From an uncultured Clostridia bacterium (GTDB taxonomy: Bacteria > Bacillota > Clostridia > Christensenellales > Borkfalkiaceae): DNA of 64,000 nucleotides. The translations under genes were made by a program, and so were the position numbers. Below the pieces are notes generated by a model, which was given only the letters and a program-made list of their open reading frames with translations, did no database searches and was not told the DNA's origin. The DNA lies in contig CALVWI010000003.1 in the NCBI GenBank assembly GCA_944367045.1, positions 1-64,000 of the forward strand, read 5' to 3'. This document shows, piece by piece, positions 42,599 to 51,870 of the stretch; the stretch's first letter is position 1; every line of letters begins with the position of its first letter.

Positions 42599-43187
42599 AT
42601 ATCAAATGTTGCTCTTGGAGCGTTTTCAAAAGCCCGTCGACGGCGTGCCCCAGCGCTTCTTCGTCGCCGTCGTTGCGGACGACATAGCACCCCTTGGGAA
42701 GGGGTCCGTCATAGTCGAACTGGTCCTTGATGCGCGCCTCCGCCTCCTCGCGCGTGAGAGAGTCCCGCGCAATGACCGCATTGATGCGCGCCTCTTTCTC
42801 TCGGAGGACGACGATCGCGCCGTCGAAGATGTCCTTCTTCCCGCTCTCGAAGAGAAGGGGAACTTCGGCAAAGCAGGCCGTTTTTGCGCGCTCCATCTCC
42901 GCTTTGAGGCGGTCGTAGATGCGCGGATGGGCATAGCCGTTGAGCTTCTCGAGCGCGTCCTTGTCCGAAAAGACGAGGGAAGCGAGCGCCGCCTTGTCGA
43001 GCACGCCCTCCCGAAAACAGGCGGGGAAGAGGACTGCAAGGCCCTTCAAATACTCCTCGTCCTGCAAAAGGGCGCGGTTGATCTCGTCGCAGGAAAAGAC
43101 GGGGTAGCCGTGCTCATAGAGAAGGCGGCACACCGCGCTCTTGCCGCTGCCGATGCCGCCCGTCACGGCGAATTTACTTGGTGTCAT
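42597..43187 (-). CDS. coaE: Dephospho-CoA kinase
   Basis: Last step of coenzyme A synthesis, phosphorylating dephospho-CoA. 196 residues with P-loop GGIGSGKSAV (about 8-17), the CDEINR and AEVPLLFESG stretches of the family, and an LTREEAEARI lid. The ATG at 43187 gives the usual N-terminus (MTPSKFAVTGG) and overlaps the polA stop by 14 nt, so the genes are coupled. Confidence 0.95.
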   Translation of the reverse strand: MTPSKFAVTGGIGSGKSAVCRLLYEHGYPVFSCDEINRALLQDEEYLKGLAVLFPACFREGVLDKAALASLVFSDKDALEKLNGYAHPRIYDRLKAEMERAKTACFAEVPLLFESGKKDIFDGAIVVLREKEARINAVIARDSLTREEAEARIKDQFDYDGPLPKGCYVVRNDGDEEALGHAVDGLLKTLQEQHLI

Positions 43188-45702
43188 ACCAGCTCCTTCC
43201 CACCGAGACGTCGGCAATGAGCGGCACGGTGAGTTTGACGGCCTTCTCCATCTCCTCCTTGAGGACGGCGGCGGTCACATCGGCTTCCTCCGAGGGGGTA
43301 TCGAGGATGAGTTCATCGTGCACCTGAAGGACGAGTTTGGCATGGAGGCCCTCCCTTTCGAGGCGGCGGCGAACGCCCAGCATGGCGAGCTTGATGATGT
43401 CCGCCGAGCTTCCCTGAAGGGGCATATTCATGGCGGCGCGTTCGCCGAAGGAGCGCGTCATGCGGTTGGAAGATTTTAATTCGGGCATATACCGCTTGCG
43501 GCCGAGGATGGTCGTCACATACCCGTCCTCACGGGCCTTTCTGACGTTCTCGTCCATGTACTCCCTGACTTCGGGGTAGGTCTGAAAATACCCGTCGATG
43601 TAGCCCTGCGCCTCGGCGGTGGTGCAGCCGACGTCCTTCGCAAGCCCGTAGGCGGAGATGCCGTAGATGATGCCGAAGTTGACCGCCTTGGCCCTTCTCC
43701 TCAGTTCGGGCGTGACCTTTTCGGGCGGCGTCTTGAAGATGAGGGAGGCCGTTGCCGCGTGGATGTCCTTGCCCTGCATATAGGCCTCGCGCAGGAGCTT
43801 TGCGCCGCTGAAGTGGGCGAGAAGGCGCAGTTCGATCTGCGAGTAGTCGGCGTCGATGAGCAAGTTCCCTTCACGGGCGATGAACAGCTTTCTCAGTTCC
43901 CTTCCTTCCTCGCGGCGGACGGGGATGTTCTGCAGGTTGGGGTTGGCGCTCGAGAGCCGCCCCGTCGTCGTCATGGTTTGGTTGTAAGTCGTGTGGACGA
44001 TGCCGTTTTTGATGAGCGGGCGGATGCCGTCGATATAGGTGGAACGCAGCTTCTGGATCTCGCGGTAGCGCAGAATGAGGCGGGCGATCTCGTGCTCTCC
44101 CGCGAGCTGTTCCAAAACTTCCGCATTGGTGGAGTAGTCGCCGCGCGCCGTCTTTTTGACGCCCTTCTTGCTGTAGCCGAGGCGGTCGAAGAGCACCTCG
44201 GAGAGCTTCTGCGAGGAGTTGAGGTTGAACTCGCAGCCCGCAAGCTCATAGATGCGCTTCGTGAGCGTGTCCATCTCGGCGGCATAGCGTTGGGAGAGCT
44301 CCGGGAACTTCTCCTCGTCCACACGCACGCCCGTGCATTCCATCTCGTAGAGCACGCGCGAGAGGGGAAGTTCGAGTTCGCGGTAGAGCCGCTTGCAGTC
44401 CTCGTCCGCGGTGCGCTCGGCATCCCTATAGCCGCGCATGAGCGCATAGGCGCAGTTGTCGGGCGGGAGGGCGTATTCGCGCGCAAAGTCCTGCGCCGTC
44501 GCCGCTTTTCTACCCGAATTGAGAAGGTATGTGAGAAGCCCCGCGTCCTCGACCGGGCAGGAGGTCTCGGGAAAGCGGTGTAAAAGCGCCTTGTAGTCGG
44601 AGACCACCGCCCGCGTCTTTCCCTGAAAGAGCGGCGCGAACAGGCGGGTGAGCTCCTCGGGGTAATAGCCGCTGTCGAGCAGCGTCTTCTTGCAGGGGAA
44701 GATGTATTCCTTGTCCTTGATGCAGATGTGCGCGCCGCCGTCCTCGTCATCGGCAAAGGCGAAGAGGTCGGCCTCCCCGAGCGCTGCCGAAAAGACTTCC
44801 TCGCTTGGCATGACGATGCGCTCTGCGTCCGCCTGCTCGTACTCATCGAAGAGCGAGGAGTGGACGAGCGTGCGGAATTCCAGTTTGTCGAGCGCCGCCC
44901 GTGCCTCGGCGGGGAAGGGGATGTGCACGGCAAATTCCTCCACGGGAATGGAGAGGGGAACGTGCGTGTCGATGGTCGCAAGCGTGTGAGAAAGTTTCGC
45001 GCTCTCTTCGCCCGCGATGAGGCGGTTTTTCACGCCCGCCGCGAGTTCGTCGAGATGACGGTAGACGTTCTCCGCCGTGCCATACTTTTGAAGAAGGGAG
45101 AGCGCCGTCTTGGGGCCGATGCCCTGAACGCCCGGGATGTTGTCCGAGCTGTCGCCCATGAGCGCCTTCTCCTCGATGATCTGTGCGGGAGTGAGCCCGA
45201 CTTTCTCGAAGAAATTTTCGTTCGTCAGGCGGTCGGTGTCGCTCACGCCGTGCTTTGTGAAGCAAACCGTGACGTTCTCGTTCACGAGCTGGTAGGAGTC
45301 GCGGTCGCCCGTGTAGATGACGGTCTGAACGCCCTCATAGGCGCGCGAGAGGGTGCCGATGAGGTCGTCCGCCTCATAGCCCTCCTTCTCCACATAGCGG
45401 ATGCGCATGGCGGTGAGCACCTCCTTGAGCGCGGGGAACTGCACGGCGAGTTCCTGCGGCGTCGGCGTGCGGGTGCCCTTGTAGTCCTTGAACATCTTGT
45501 GGCGGAAGGTGGGGGCATGAAGATCGAACGCGACGCCGAGATAGTCGGGATGTTCCTCTTCGAAGATCTTAAAGAGGAACTTGACAAAGCCGAAGATGGC
45601 GTTGGTGGGGAAGCCGTCCTTGGTCGTGAAGCCGTTGATGGCGTAGAAGGCGCGGTTCATGAGACTGTTCCCGTCGATGAGAACGAAAGTTTTCTTATCC
45701 AT
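43174..45702 (-). CDS. polA: DNA polymerase I
   Basis: 842 residues. About 1-290 is the 5'-3' exonuclease (IDGNSLMNRAFYA, GYEADDLIG, GDSSDNIPGVQGIGPKTA). About 300-460 is the 3'-5' exonuclease fold without the usual acidic active residues, as in many Bacillota. About 470-842 is the polymerase with motif A DYSQIELRLLAHFSG, O-helix RRRAKAVNFGIIYGI and motif C VHDEL. The start MDKKTFVLIDGNS at 45702 is the family start; the frame is open far upstream but crosses the tRNA gene. No Shine-Dalgarno site is seen and the predicted transcript start coincides with the ATG. coaE follows in the same operon. Confidence 0.95.
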   Translation of the reverse strand: MDKKTFVLIDGNSLMNRAFYAINGFTTKDGFPTNAIFGFVKFLFKIFEEEHPDYLGVAFDLHAPTFRHKMFKDYKGTRTPTPQELAVQFPALKEVLTAMRIRYVEKEGYEADDLIGTLSRAYEGVQTVIYTGDRDSYQLVNENVTVCFTKHGVSDTDRLTNENFFEKVGLTPAQIIEEKALMGDSSDNIPGVQGIGPKTALSLLQKYGTAENVYRHLDELAAGVKNRLIAGEESAKLSHTLATIDTHVPLSIPVEEFAVHIPFPAEARAALDKLEFRTLVHSSLFDEYEQADAERIVMPSEEVFSAALGEADLFAFADDEDGGAHICIKDKEYIFPCKKTLLDSGYYPEELTRLFAPLFQGKTRAVVSDYKALLHRFPETSCPVEDAGLLTYLLNSGRKAATAQDFAREYALPPDNCAYALMRGYRDAERTADEDCKRLYRELELPLSRVLYEMECTGVRVDEEKFPELSQRYAAEMDTLTKRIYELAGCEFNLNSSQKLSEVLFDRLGYSKKGVKKTARGDYSTNAEVLEQLAGEHEIARLILRYREIQKLRSTYIDGIRPLIKNGIVHTTYNQTMTTTGRLSSANPNLQNIPVRREEGRELRKLFIAREGNLLIDADYSQIELRLLAHFSGAKLLREAYMQGKDIHAATASLIFKTPPEKVTPELRRRAKAVNFGIIYGISAYGLAKDVGCTTAEAQGYIDGYFQTYPEVREYMDENVRKAREDGYVTTILGRKRYMPELKSSNRMTRSFGERAAMNMPLQGSSADIIKLAMLGVRRRLEREGLHAKLVLQVHDELILDTPSEEADVTAAVLKEEMEKAVKLTVPLIADVSVGRSWYDTK

Positions 45703-45708
45703 ATCTTT

Positions 45709-45737
45709 ATTGTAACACGGACGGGGAAATTTTGCAA
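45709..45737 (-). promoter_or_regulatory. polA promoter, predicted leaderless
   Basis: On the minus strand TTGCAA (45737-45732), 17-bp spacer, TACAAT (45714-45709). A start 7 bp after the -10 box would be the A of the polA ATG. Confidence 0.6.
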
Positions 45738-45755
45738 GAAAAAGCCGGAAATCGC

Positions 45756-45784
45756 TTGATTTTTGAGGGCGGTCACGATATAAT
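45756..45784 (+). promoter_or_regulatory. Promoter of tRNA-Leu(CAA)
   Basis: TTGATT at 45756-45761, 17-bp spacer, TATAAT at 45779-45784, divergent from the polA promoter. Confidence 0.75.
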
Positions 45785-45797
45785 GAGAAAGCATCAC

Positions 45798-45884
45798 GCC
45801 GCTGTGGTGGAATTGGCAGACGCGTCGGACTCAAAATCCGATGGTAGCGATACCGTATCGGTTCGACCCCGATCAGCGGCACCA
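45798..45884 (+). tRNA. tRNA-Leu, anticodon CAA
   Basis: Acceptor GCCGCTG/CAGCGGC, anticodon stem TCGGA/TCCGA with loop CTCAAAA (CAA at 45832-45834), long variable arm, T-arm ATCGG/CCGAT with TTCGACC loop, encoded CCA. Confidence 0.96.
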
Positions 45885-45906
45885 TACGAGCCCTTTGCGG
45901 CAGAGG

Positions 45907-45937
45907 GAGACGGGCAAGGCGCCCGTCTCTTATTTTG
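45907..45937 (+). terminator. Terminator after tRNA-Leu(CAA)
   Basis: GAGACGGG at 45907-45914 pairs with CCCGTCTC at 45922-45929; TTATTTTGT follows. Confidence 0.8.
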
Positions 45938-46101
45938 TGTCTGAGGGCGGCGTCGCGGCCGAAGATTCGCAGGTCTATACAAATATGTTTGAAATGTTCA
46001 TTCTGAGGGTGCATTCCGTTCATCTCTTGAACTTTCCACGAGAATGTCATGCAACGGTCACAAAAGTGTAAAAACTTCCTTCAAGAATGGCGCTCAAAGG
46101 T

Positions 46102-46130
46102 TTGACTTCCAAATGGACGGCGTGTATAAT
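46102..46130 (+). promoter_or_regulatory. Promoter of the exopolysaccharide locus
   Basis: TTGACT at 46102-46107, 17-bp spacer, TATAAT at 46125-46130. Between the tRNA terminator and this promoter (45938-46101) I see no gene or motif. Confidence 0.82.
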
Positions 46131-46136
46131 TGAGTA

Positions 46137-46252
46137 TGAACTGAGTAAGAAATTGTTGTTGTTCCGCTGCCTTGGGCGGCTGCCCGGGGAACGAAAGCGG
46201 AATGTGCGGCGTTTTGGGTTTGCGCCGCGAGGGATTCGGACATCATATCACT
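46137..46252 (+). promoter_or_regulatory. Structured leader before the sugar transferase gene
   Basis: About 115 nt between the predicted transcript start and the chosen ATG. TTCCGCT (46162-46168) pairs with AGCGGAA (46196-46202), enclosing GGGC/GCCC; a second stem is GCGGCG (46206-46211) with CGCCGC (46223-46228). I could not match it to a known riboswitch class. Part of it could instead be coding if translation starts at 46172 or 46202. Confidence 0.4.
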
Positions 46253-46918
46253 ATGAGCGATCTTACCAAAGAATGTACGGCCGGAGGAAAGACCGGCCCC
46301 AAAAAAAGTTATCTCTTCTTCAAGCGCACCTTTGACATTCTCTCGTCCGGGCTTGCGCTCCTGCTCCTTTCATGGCTCTTCCTCATCCTGGCGCTGTGCG
46401 TCAAGCTGAGCGACGGCGGCACCGTCTTCTATCGCCACCCGCGCGTCGGCAAGGGCGGGAAGGACATCTTCATCCCCAAGTTCCGCAGCATGAAGCGCAA
46501 TGCGGACAAGCTCGAGGATATGCTCACGCCCGAGCAGCTGGAGCAGTACCGCCGCGAGTACAAGATCGACCACGATCCCCGCATCACCAAGGTGGGGCAT
46601 TTTTTGCGCAAGACGAGCCTCGACGAGCTCCCGCAGCTGTGGTCCATCTTCAAGGGCGACCTCTCCGTCGTCGGCCCGCGCCCCCTGATGCGCGAGGAAC
46701 TGGAAACCAAGTACGGTGCGGATGCCGAAAAGCTCGTCTCCGTCAAGCCCGGCCTCATCGGTTGGTGGGCGGCGAACGGCAGAAGCAACTGCACCTATGA
46801 GAGCGGCGAGCGGCAGAAGCTTGAGCTCTATTACGTCGACCACTGTTCCTTAGGATTTGACATCAAGATCGTATTCAAGACCATCGGCAGCGTCCTCCGC
46901 GGTGACGGTGCTCAGTGA
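46253..46918 (+). CDS. Undecaprenyl-phosphate sugar-1-phosphate transferase
   Basis: Initiating transferase that loads the first sugar phosphate on the lipid carrier for exopolysaccharide assembly. 221 residues: one membrane helix (about 25-47), then the bacterial sugar transferase domain with the KFRSM, DPRITKVGHFLRKTSLDELPQL, GDLSVVGPRP and VKPGLIGWWAANGRS motifs. The short form has only the catalytic part, as in WbaP C-terminal or EpsL-like enzymes. The ATG at 46253 has no good Shine-Dalgarno site; 46202 or 46172 are alternative in-frame starts. First gene of the polysaccharide locus. Confidence 0.9.
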   Translation: MSDLTKECTAGGKTGPKKSYLFFKRTFDILSSGLALLLLSWLFLILALCVKLSDGGTVFYRHPRVGKGGKDIFIPKFRSMKRNADKLEDMLTPEQLEQYRREYKIDHDPRITKVGHFLRKTSLDELPQLWSIFKGDLSVVGPRPLMREELETKYGADAEKLVSVKPGLIGWWAANGRSNCTYESGERQKLELYYVDHCSLGFDIKIVFKTIGSVLRGDGAQ

Positions 46919-46933
46919 GCGGAGGCGTTTCTT

Positions 46934-48067
46934 ATGAAGGTCCTGCATATCAGCAACTACTACTATCCGCACATCGGCGGCATCGAACAGGTCGCGCGTG
47001 ACTGCGTCTCTTCCATCGGGGAGGACGCCGAGCAGCGCGTATTTTGCTTTCACTCCGAGAGGGGAGACGCAAGGGACGAAGTGGACGGCATTCCCGTCAT
47101 CCGCGCGGGCAGCTTTATAAAAGTCGCCTCGCAGTCGCTCTCGCTCTCGTACGGGAAACTTCTGAAGAGAGAGATGAAGGACTTTGCGCCGGACGTCGTC
47201 ATCTTCCACTTTCCCAACCCCTTCGGCGCGCACTATCTTTTGAAGTGCCTGAAAAAGAGCAAAGCGCAGCTCATCGTGTGGTGGCATCTCGACATCACCA
47301 AGCAAAAGCTCCTGAAGAAGTTCTTCCGCGGGCAGACGCTGCGCCTTCTGAAACGGGCGGACAAGGTCGTCGCGACCAGCCCCAACTACATCGAAGGCAG
47401 CGAATTTTTGCCCTCCTTCCGTGAGAAGTGCACCGTCATCCCCAACTGCGCCGCGGACAGCCGCGTGACGCTCTCCGATGCGGAGAAAGCGCGTGCGGAG
47501 GAGCTTAAAATGCAATACAGGGACAAGTGCCTGCTGTTTGCGGTGGGCCGCCATGTGCCTTACAAGGGCATGGAGTACCTCGTCCGCGCGAGCAAGCTCT
47601 TAGACGACGACTACGCCGTCTGCATCGGCGGAGAGGGGGAACTGACTCCCTCTCTCAAGGAACTTGCCCAGGGAGATGAGAAAGTGCATTTCCTCGGCCG
47701 CCTTTCGGACAGTGAGCTCAAGGCGTATCTTGCGGCGGCGGACATCTTCTGTTTTCCCTCCATCACCAAGAACGAGGCGTTCGGCATCGCCCTTGCGGAG
47801 GCCATGTCCTTTGCAAAGCCTTCCGTCACCTTTACCATTGAAGGTTCGGGCGTCAACTACGTCTCCTTGAACGGTGTGACGGGCATCGAAGTTCCAAACG
47901 GCGACGTTGAGGCGTACGCGAAGGCCATTGAGACGCTCAAGGCGGACAAGCTCCTCCGCGAGAAGTACGGAAAGGCCGCCCGTGCACGGGAACAGCTCCT
48001 TTTCACGGAGGCTGCCTTCAAGGACAACGTGAGGAAACTCCTCGGGCTGAAGGAGGTGCGCGCATGA
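46934..48067 (+). CDS. Glycosyltransferase family 4
   Basis: 377-residue GT-B glycosyltransferase. The N-terminal domain starts with HISNYYYPHIGGIEQV, a GT4 acceptor-loop pattern; the C-terminal domain has LLFAVGRHVPYKGMEYLVRA, VHFLGRLSDSELKAYLAAAD and the E-x7-E type SITKNEAFGIALAEAM. Probably a mannosyltransferase given the GDP-mannose genes next to it, but the sugar is not proven. GGAGG lies before the ATG; overlaps manC by 4 nt. Confidence 0.92.
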   Translation: MKVLHISNYYYPHIGGIEQVARDCVSSIGEDAEQRVFCFHSERGDARDEVDGIPVIRAGSFIKVASQSLSLSYGKLLKREMKDFAPDVVIFHFPNPFGAHYLLKCLKKSKAQLIVWWHLDITKQKLLKKFFRGQTLRLLKRADKVVATSPNYIEGSEFLPSFREKCTVIPNCAADSRVTLSDAEKARAEELKMQYRDKCLLFAVGRHVPYKGMEYLVRASKLLDDDYAVCIGGEGELTPSLKELAQGDEKVHFLGRLSDSELKAYLAAADIFCFPSITKNEAFGIALAEAMSFAKPSVTFTIEGSGVNYVSLNGVTGIEVPNGDVEAYAKAIETLKADKLLREKYGKAARAREQLLFTEAAFKDNVRKLLGLKEVRA

Positions 48068-49125
48068 AGGTGTACGGCGTCGTCATGGCGGGCGGCAGCG
48101 GCACGCGCTTCTGGCCGCTCTCGAGGCAGTTCCGCCCCAAACAGCTTTTGAACCTCACGGGCAAGGACGCGATGATCAACGAGGCCGTCGCACGCCTCAA
48201 GCCCGTCGCAAAGGACGGCATCTTCATCGTTTCAAGTAAGAGCCAGCGCGAGGGGCTGCTTGCAGTCCTCGATGAGAGCATCCCGAAGGAGAACGTCCTT
48301 TTGGAGCCCGTGGCGCGCAACACGGCGGCGTGCATCGGCTATGCCGCCATCAAGATCTTAAAGACGTGCGGGGACGGCGTGCTCATCGTCACCCCGTCGG
48401 ACAGCTACATCAAGAACACCGAGGCGTTCACTTCGGCGCTTTCGCTCGCTGCCAAAACGGCGGAGGAGAAGGACGCCATCGTCACCATCGGCATTAAGCC
48501 CACCTTCCCCGCGACGGGGTACGGCTATATCCGCTATGAAAAAAGCGAAGAGCCCGTCAAGCGCGTGCTGCAATTCGTGGAGAAGCCCGACCTTCCGCAC
48601 GCGAAGGAGTACCTTTCGAGCGGGCAGTTCGTCTGGAACAGCGGCATGTTCATCTGGAAGGCCTCGCTCATCTTAAAGAAGATCGAGCTCTACCTTCCCG
48701 ACCTCTACAAGGAGCTCGTGCGCCTCGGCGACGCCGTCGGAACGGCTGAAGAGGGGAACGTCCTTGAAACCGTCTATCCCGAAATGCCCTCCATCTCCGT
48801 CGACTACGGCGTGCTCGAGAAGTCGGACGGCATCTATGTCGTGCCTGCCGATCTCGGCTGGAGCGACGTGGGGAGCCTGGATATGATCGAGGCCGTGCGT
48901 CCTTCGGACAGCGACGGCAACATCACCGTGGGGGAGACGTACCCCCTCGATACCCATCATTCTATCATTTATACGGGCGGGAAGCCCATCTGCACGGTCG
49001 GCGTCGACGATCTCATCATCGTCGATATGCCCGACGTCCTTTTGGTGTGCTCCAAGGAGCATGCGCAGGACGTCAAGAAGATCGTCGAGGAACTCCGCGC
49101 CAAGGGAAAAGAGGAATTGCTTTGA
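48064..49125 (+). CDS. manC: Mannose-1-phosphate guanylyltransferase
   Basis: Makes GDP-mannose from mannose-1-phosphate and GTP. 353 residues with the pyrophosphorylase signature GGSGTRFWPLSR-x-FRPKQ, the LLEPVARNTAA loop, TPSDSYI and FVEKPD. The chain ends after the nucleotidyltransferase and short beta-helix part, without the isomerase domain of bifunctional ManC; the isomerase is a separate gene at 50905. The start overlaps the previous stop by ATGA. Confidence 0.94.
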   Translation: MKVYGVVMAGGSGTRFWPLSRQFRPKQLLNLTGKDAMINEAVARLKPVAKDGIFIVSSKSQREGLLAVLDESIPKENVLLEPVARNTAACIGYAAIKILKTCGDGVLIVTPSDSYIKNTEAFTSALSLAAKTAEEKDAIVTIGIKPTFPATGYGYIRYEKSEEPVKRVLQFVEKPDLPHAKEYLSSGQFVWNSGMFIWKASLILKKIELYLPDLYKELVRLGDAVGTAEEGNVLETVYPEMPSISVDYGVLEKSDGIYVVPADLGWSDVGSLDMIEAVRPSDSDGNITVGETYPLDTHHSIIYTGGKPICTVGVDDLIIVDMPDVLLVCSKEHAQDVKKIVEELRAKGKEELL

Positions 49126-50885
49126 AGCATTACCGTGAAGAATACGAGCGGTGGCTCTCGTCCGCCGCATTTGATGAAGATACCAAGCGCGAGCTTTCAT
49201 CGCTCACCGACGAAAAGGACATCGAGGACCGCTTTTACTGCGACCTCGCCTTCGGAACGGGCGGGCTGCGCGGCGTTCTCGGGGCGGGCAGCAACCGCAT
49301 GAACCGCTATACCGTCGGGAAAGCCTCGCAGGGCCTTGCCGATTTCCTGCGTGCGGAAGAGCGGGAAGGGGGCGTCGTCATCGCCTACGACAGCCGCCGG
49401 TGCTCCGAGGAATTCGCGCACGACACCGCCTGCATCATTGCGGCGAACGGCGTGAAGGCGTACCTCTTCGAGAGCCTGCGCCCTACGCCCGTGCTCTCCT
49501 TTGCCGTCAGATACCTGAAGGCCGCGGCGGGCGTCGTCATCACGGCGAGCCACAACCCGCCTCAATACAACGGCTATAAGGTCTACTTCTCGGACGGCTG
49601 CCAGATCGTGCCGCCCTACGACAAGCGCATCATCTCCCGCGTCAACGCCGTCTCCTATGAGGACGTCAAACGTCTTTCCGAGGAGGAAGCAAAGAGGAGC
49701 GGTCTCCTCGAGATCATCGGCAAAGAGGTGGACGACGCCTACCTTGCGGCGGTCAAGTCGCTCGTCTTGAGCCCCGACGCGCTCGCAAAAGAGGCGAAGA
49801 ACCTTAAGATCGTCTATACGCCCCTCAACGGCACGGGCAACGTGCTCGTGAGAAGGGCACTCAAGGAGCTGGGTTTTGCGCAGGTGACCGTCGTTCCTGA
49901 GCAGGAACTGCCCGACGGCGACTTCCCGACCCTCAGGACGCCCAACCCCGAGGACCCCGCCGCCTTCACGCTTGCTTTGAAACTTGCAAAGGAGCAGGAC
50001 GCCGATTTGGTGCTCGCCACCGACCCGGATGCAGACCGCCTCGGCGTGTATGCGAAGGACAGGGAGGGCAACTACCGCGCCTTCACGGGCAATATGAGCG
50101 GCATCCTCATCGCGGAGTATCTCCTTCGCAGAAAGAGGGAGCTCGGCCTTCTGCCCGCAAACGCCAAAGACGGCGTGCTCGTCACGACCATCGTCTCGAC
50201 GGACATGGCGAAGGCGCTCGCGAACGACTACAACATCACCGAATTGGAGACCCTGACGGGATTTAAGTACATCGGTGAGAGCATCCGCCGCTTTGAAGAG
50301 GCGAAGGCCGCAAACGGCGGCAAAACGGACGGCACAAAGGGGGCATACGAGTATCTCTTCGGCTTCGAAGAGAGCTACGGGTGCCTCACGGGGACGTACG
50401 CCCGCGACAAGGACGCCGTCTCGGCTGCCTGCGCTCTTGCAGAGGCCGCGTGCTACTATAAGACGAAGGGTTTGACGCTTCCCGAGGCGATGGACGAGCT
50501 CTATCGGCGTCTCGGGTGGTTCGAAGAGGGGCAGAAGAGCCTCTCCTTTACGGGTGCAGACGGTGCGGAGCGCATGAAGGCCCGCATGCAGCAGCTTCGG
50601 GAGAATGCACCCGAACTGCTCGGCAGTGTGCGCGTCGTTGCCGTGCGCGACTATCAGACGAGCGCCCGCAGGGACCTTTTGACGGGGGAGGAGCAGCCGC
50701 TCACGCTCCCCAAGAGCAACGTGCTCTATTTTGAACTGGAGGGCGGCGGCTGGTGTTGCATCCGTCCCTCGGGCACGGAACCCAAGATGAAACTTTACTT
50801 CGGCGCGAAGGGAAACTCTCCCGAGGCCGCAAAAAATCATACAGAAGAGATCATGCGCGGCGCATCTGCCCTGTTGCAGGCGTGA
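49122..50885 (+). CDS. Phosphoglucomutase/phosphomannomutase
   Basis: Interconverts hexose 6- and 1-phosphates; in this context most likely mannose. 587 residues: FGTGGLRGVLGAGSNRMN substrate region, phosphoserine loop TASHNPPQYNGYK, metal loop DPDADRLG, sugar loop GFEESYG and phosphate loop RPSGTEPK. The length matches the PgcA/phosphopentomutase-like group. The start is TTG at 49122 with AAGAGGA upstream, overlapping the manC stop; the in-frame ATG at 49047 lies in manC. Confidence 0.93.
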   Translation: MKHYREEYERWLSSAAFDEDTKRELSSLTDEKDIEDRFYCDLAFGTGGLRGVLGAGSNRMNRYTVGKASQGLADFLRAEEREGGVVIAYDSRRCSEEFAHDTACIIAANGVKAYLFESLRPTPVLSFAVRYLKAAAGVVITASHNPPQYNGYKVYFSDGCQIVPPYDKRIISRVNAVSYEDVKRLSEEEAKRSGLLEIIGKEVDDAYLAAVKSLVLSPDALAKEAKNLKIVYTPLNGTGNVLVRRALKELGFAQVTVVPEQELPDGDFPTLRTPNPEDPAAFTLALKLAKEQDADLVLATDPDADRLGVYAKDREGNYRAFTGNMSGILIAEYLLRRKRELGLLPANAKDGVLVTTIVSTDMAKALANDYNITELETLTGFKYIGESIRRFEEAKAANGGKTDGTKGAYEYLFGFEESYGCLTGTYARDKDAVSAACALAEAACYYKTKGLTLPEAMDELYRRLGWFEEGQKSLSFTGADGAERMKARMQQLRENAPELLGSVRVVAVRDYQTSARRDLLTGEEQPLTLPKSNVLYFELEGGGWCCIRPSGTEPKMKLYFGAKGNSPEAAKNHTEEIMRGASALLQA

Positions 50886-50904
50886 GCGCAGAGAGGATAA
50901 CATT

Positions 50905-51858
50905 GTGATCAAGTTACGATCTGTCTATCAGCAATACATTTGGGGCGGAACCAAGATCCGCGATGAACTGCATAAGGATACGGGGGATCTTTCCCGTATC
51001 GCCGAGAGTTGGGAAGTCTCTACCCACCCCGCGGGAAGGAGCATCGTTGCAAGCGGCGCCTTTCAGGGGCTCACCCTCAACGAGTACTTCGATAAAGTGG
51101 GCTGGATCACGGCGGGAAGTTACGCCAACAAGAACCATCAGCTGCCCATTCTTATCAAATATATCGACGCTAAGGAGAATCTCTCCATCCAGGTGCATCC
51201 CAACGACAAGTACGCACGCAAGCACGAGGGCGACAACGGCAAGAACGAGATGTGGTTCGTGCTCGGTGCCGATGAGGGGGCGTTCATCTATCTCGGGTTC
51301 AAGCGCGACGTCACCAAAGAGGAAGTCAAAGAGCGCATCGCGAACAACACGCTCGAAGAAGTGCTCAACCGCGTGGACGTCAAGCCCAACGAGGCATATT
51401 ACATCCCTGCAGGTACGGTGCACGCCATCGGCGCGGGGTGCCTCATCTGCGAGGTCCAGCAGACCTCCAACGTCACCTACCGCATCTATGACTACGGCCG
51501 TGTGGACGCCAACGGGAAGGGCCGCGAACTGCACGTCAAGAAGGCGCTCGACGTTCTCAACTATCATAGGACTCAGATCGCCGACCTCAAGCGCCGCGAT
51601 ACGATGACCATGGAGCAGTACATCGGCGGGATGTTCGGCCGCAACGGAAAGTGCACGCTCTTAAAATACGAGGCGGAGGGCGATCTCACCATCCTGCTTC
51701 CCGTCTCACACCTCACCTTTGCACTCGTGCTCGACGGCAGCGGCACGCTGTATTCGGCGGACGGGGAGGAAAAGTTCCAAAAGGGTGAGACCTGGATGAT
51801 CCACGGGCGTGCGACACGCGTCTCGGGGAAATGTAAAGTTCTCTTTGTCGCCATCTGA
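50905..51858 (+). CDS. manA: Mannose-6-phosphate isomerase, class I
   Basis: Zinc enzyme that converts fructose-6-phosphate to mannose-6-phosphate, feeding GDP-mannose synthesis. 317 residues of the short cupin type: IWGGTKIRDEL, the metal-binding IQVHPND and NEMWFVLGADEGA region, VKPNEAYYIPAGTVHAIGAG and the C-terminal WMIHG. The start is GTG with AGAGAGGA before it. Together with the mutase and ManC it completes the route from fructose-6-phosphate to GDP-mannose. Confidence 0.93.
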   Translation: MIKLRSVYQQYIWGGTKIRDELHKDTGDLSRIAESWEVSTHPAGRSIVASGAFQGLTLNEYFDKVGWITAGSYANKNHQLPILIKYIDAKENLSIQVHPNDKYARKHEGDNGKNEMWFVLGADEGAFIYLGFKRDVTKEEVKERIANNTLEEVLNRVDVKPNEAYYIPAGTVHAIGAGCLICEVQQTSNVTYRIYDYGRVDANGKGRELHVKKALDVLNYHRTQIADLKRRDTMTMEQYIGGMFGRNGKCTLLKYEAEGDLTILLPVSHLTFALVLDGSGTLYSADGEEKFQKGETWMIHGRATRVSGKCKVLFVAI

Positions 51859-51870
51859 AGGAGGGACACT

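Noticed and set aside
43759-45759. Plus-strand open frames opposite polA
   Set aside because: Antisense shadows of a clearly conserved polymerase gene, no motif in them.
45702-46050. Longer polA reading frame upstream to 46050
   Set aside because: It crosses the tRNA-Leu(CAA) gene and its promoter; the family N-terminus begins at 45702.
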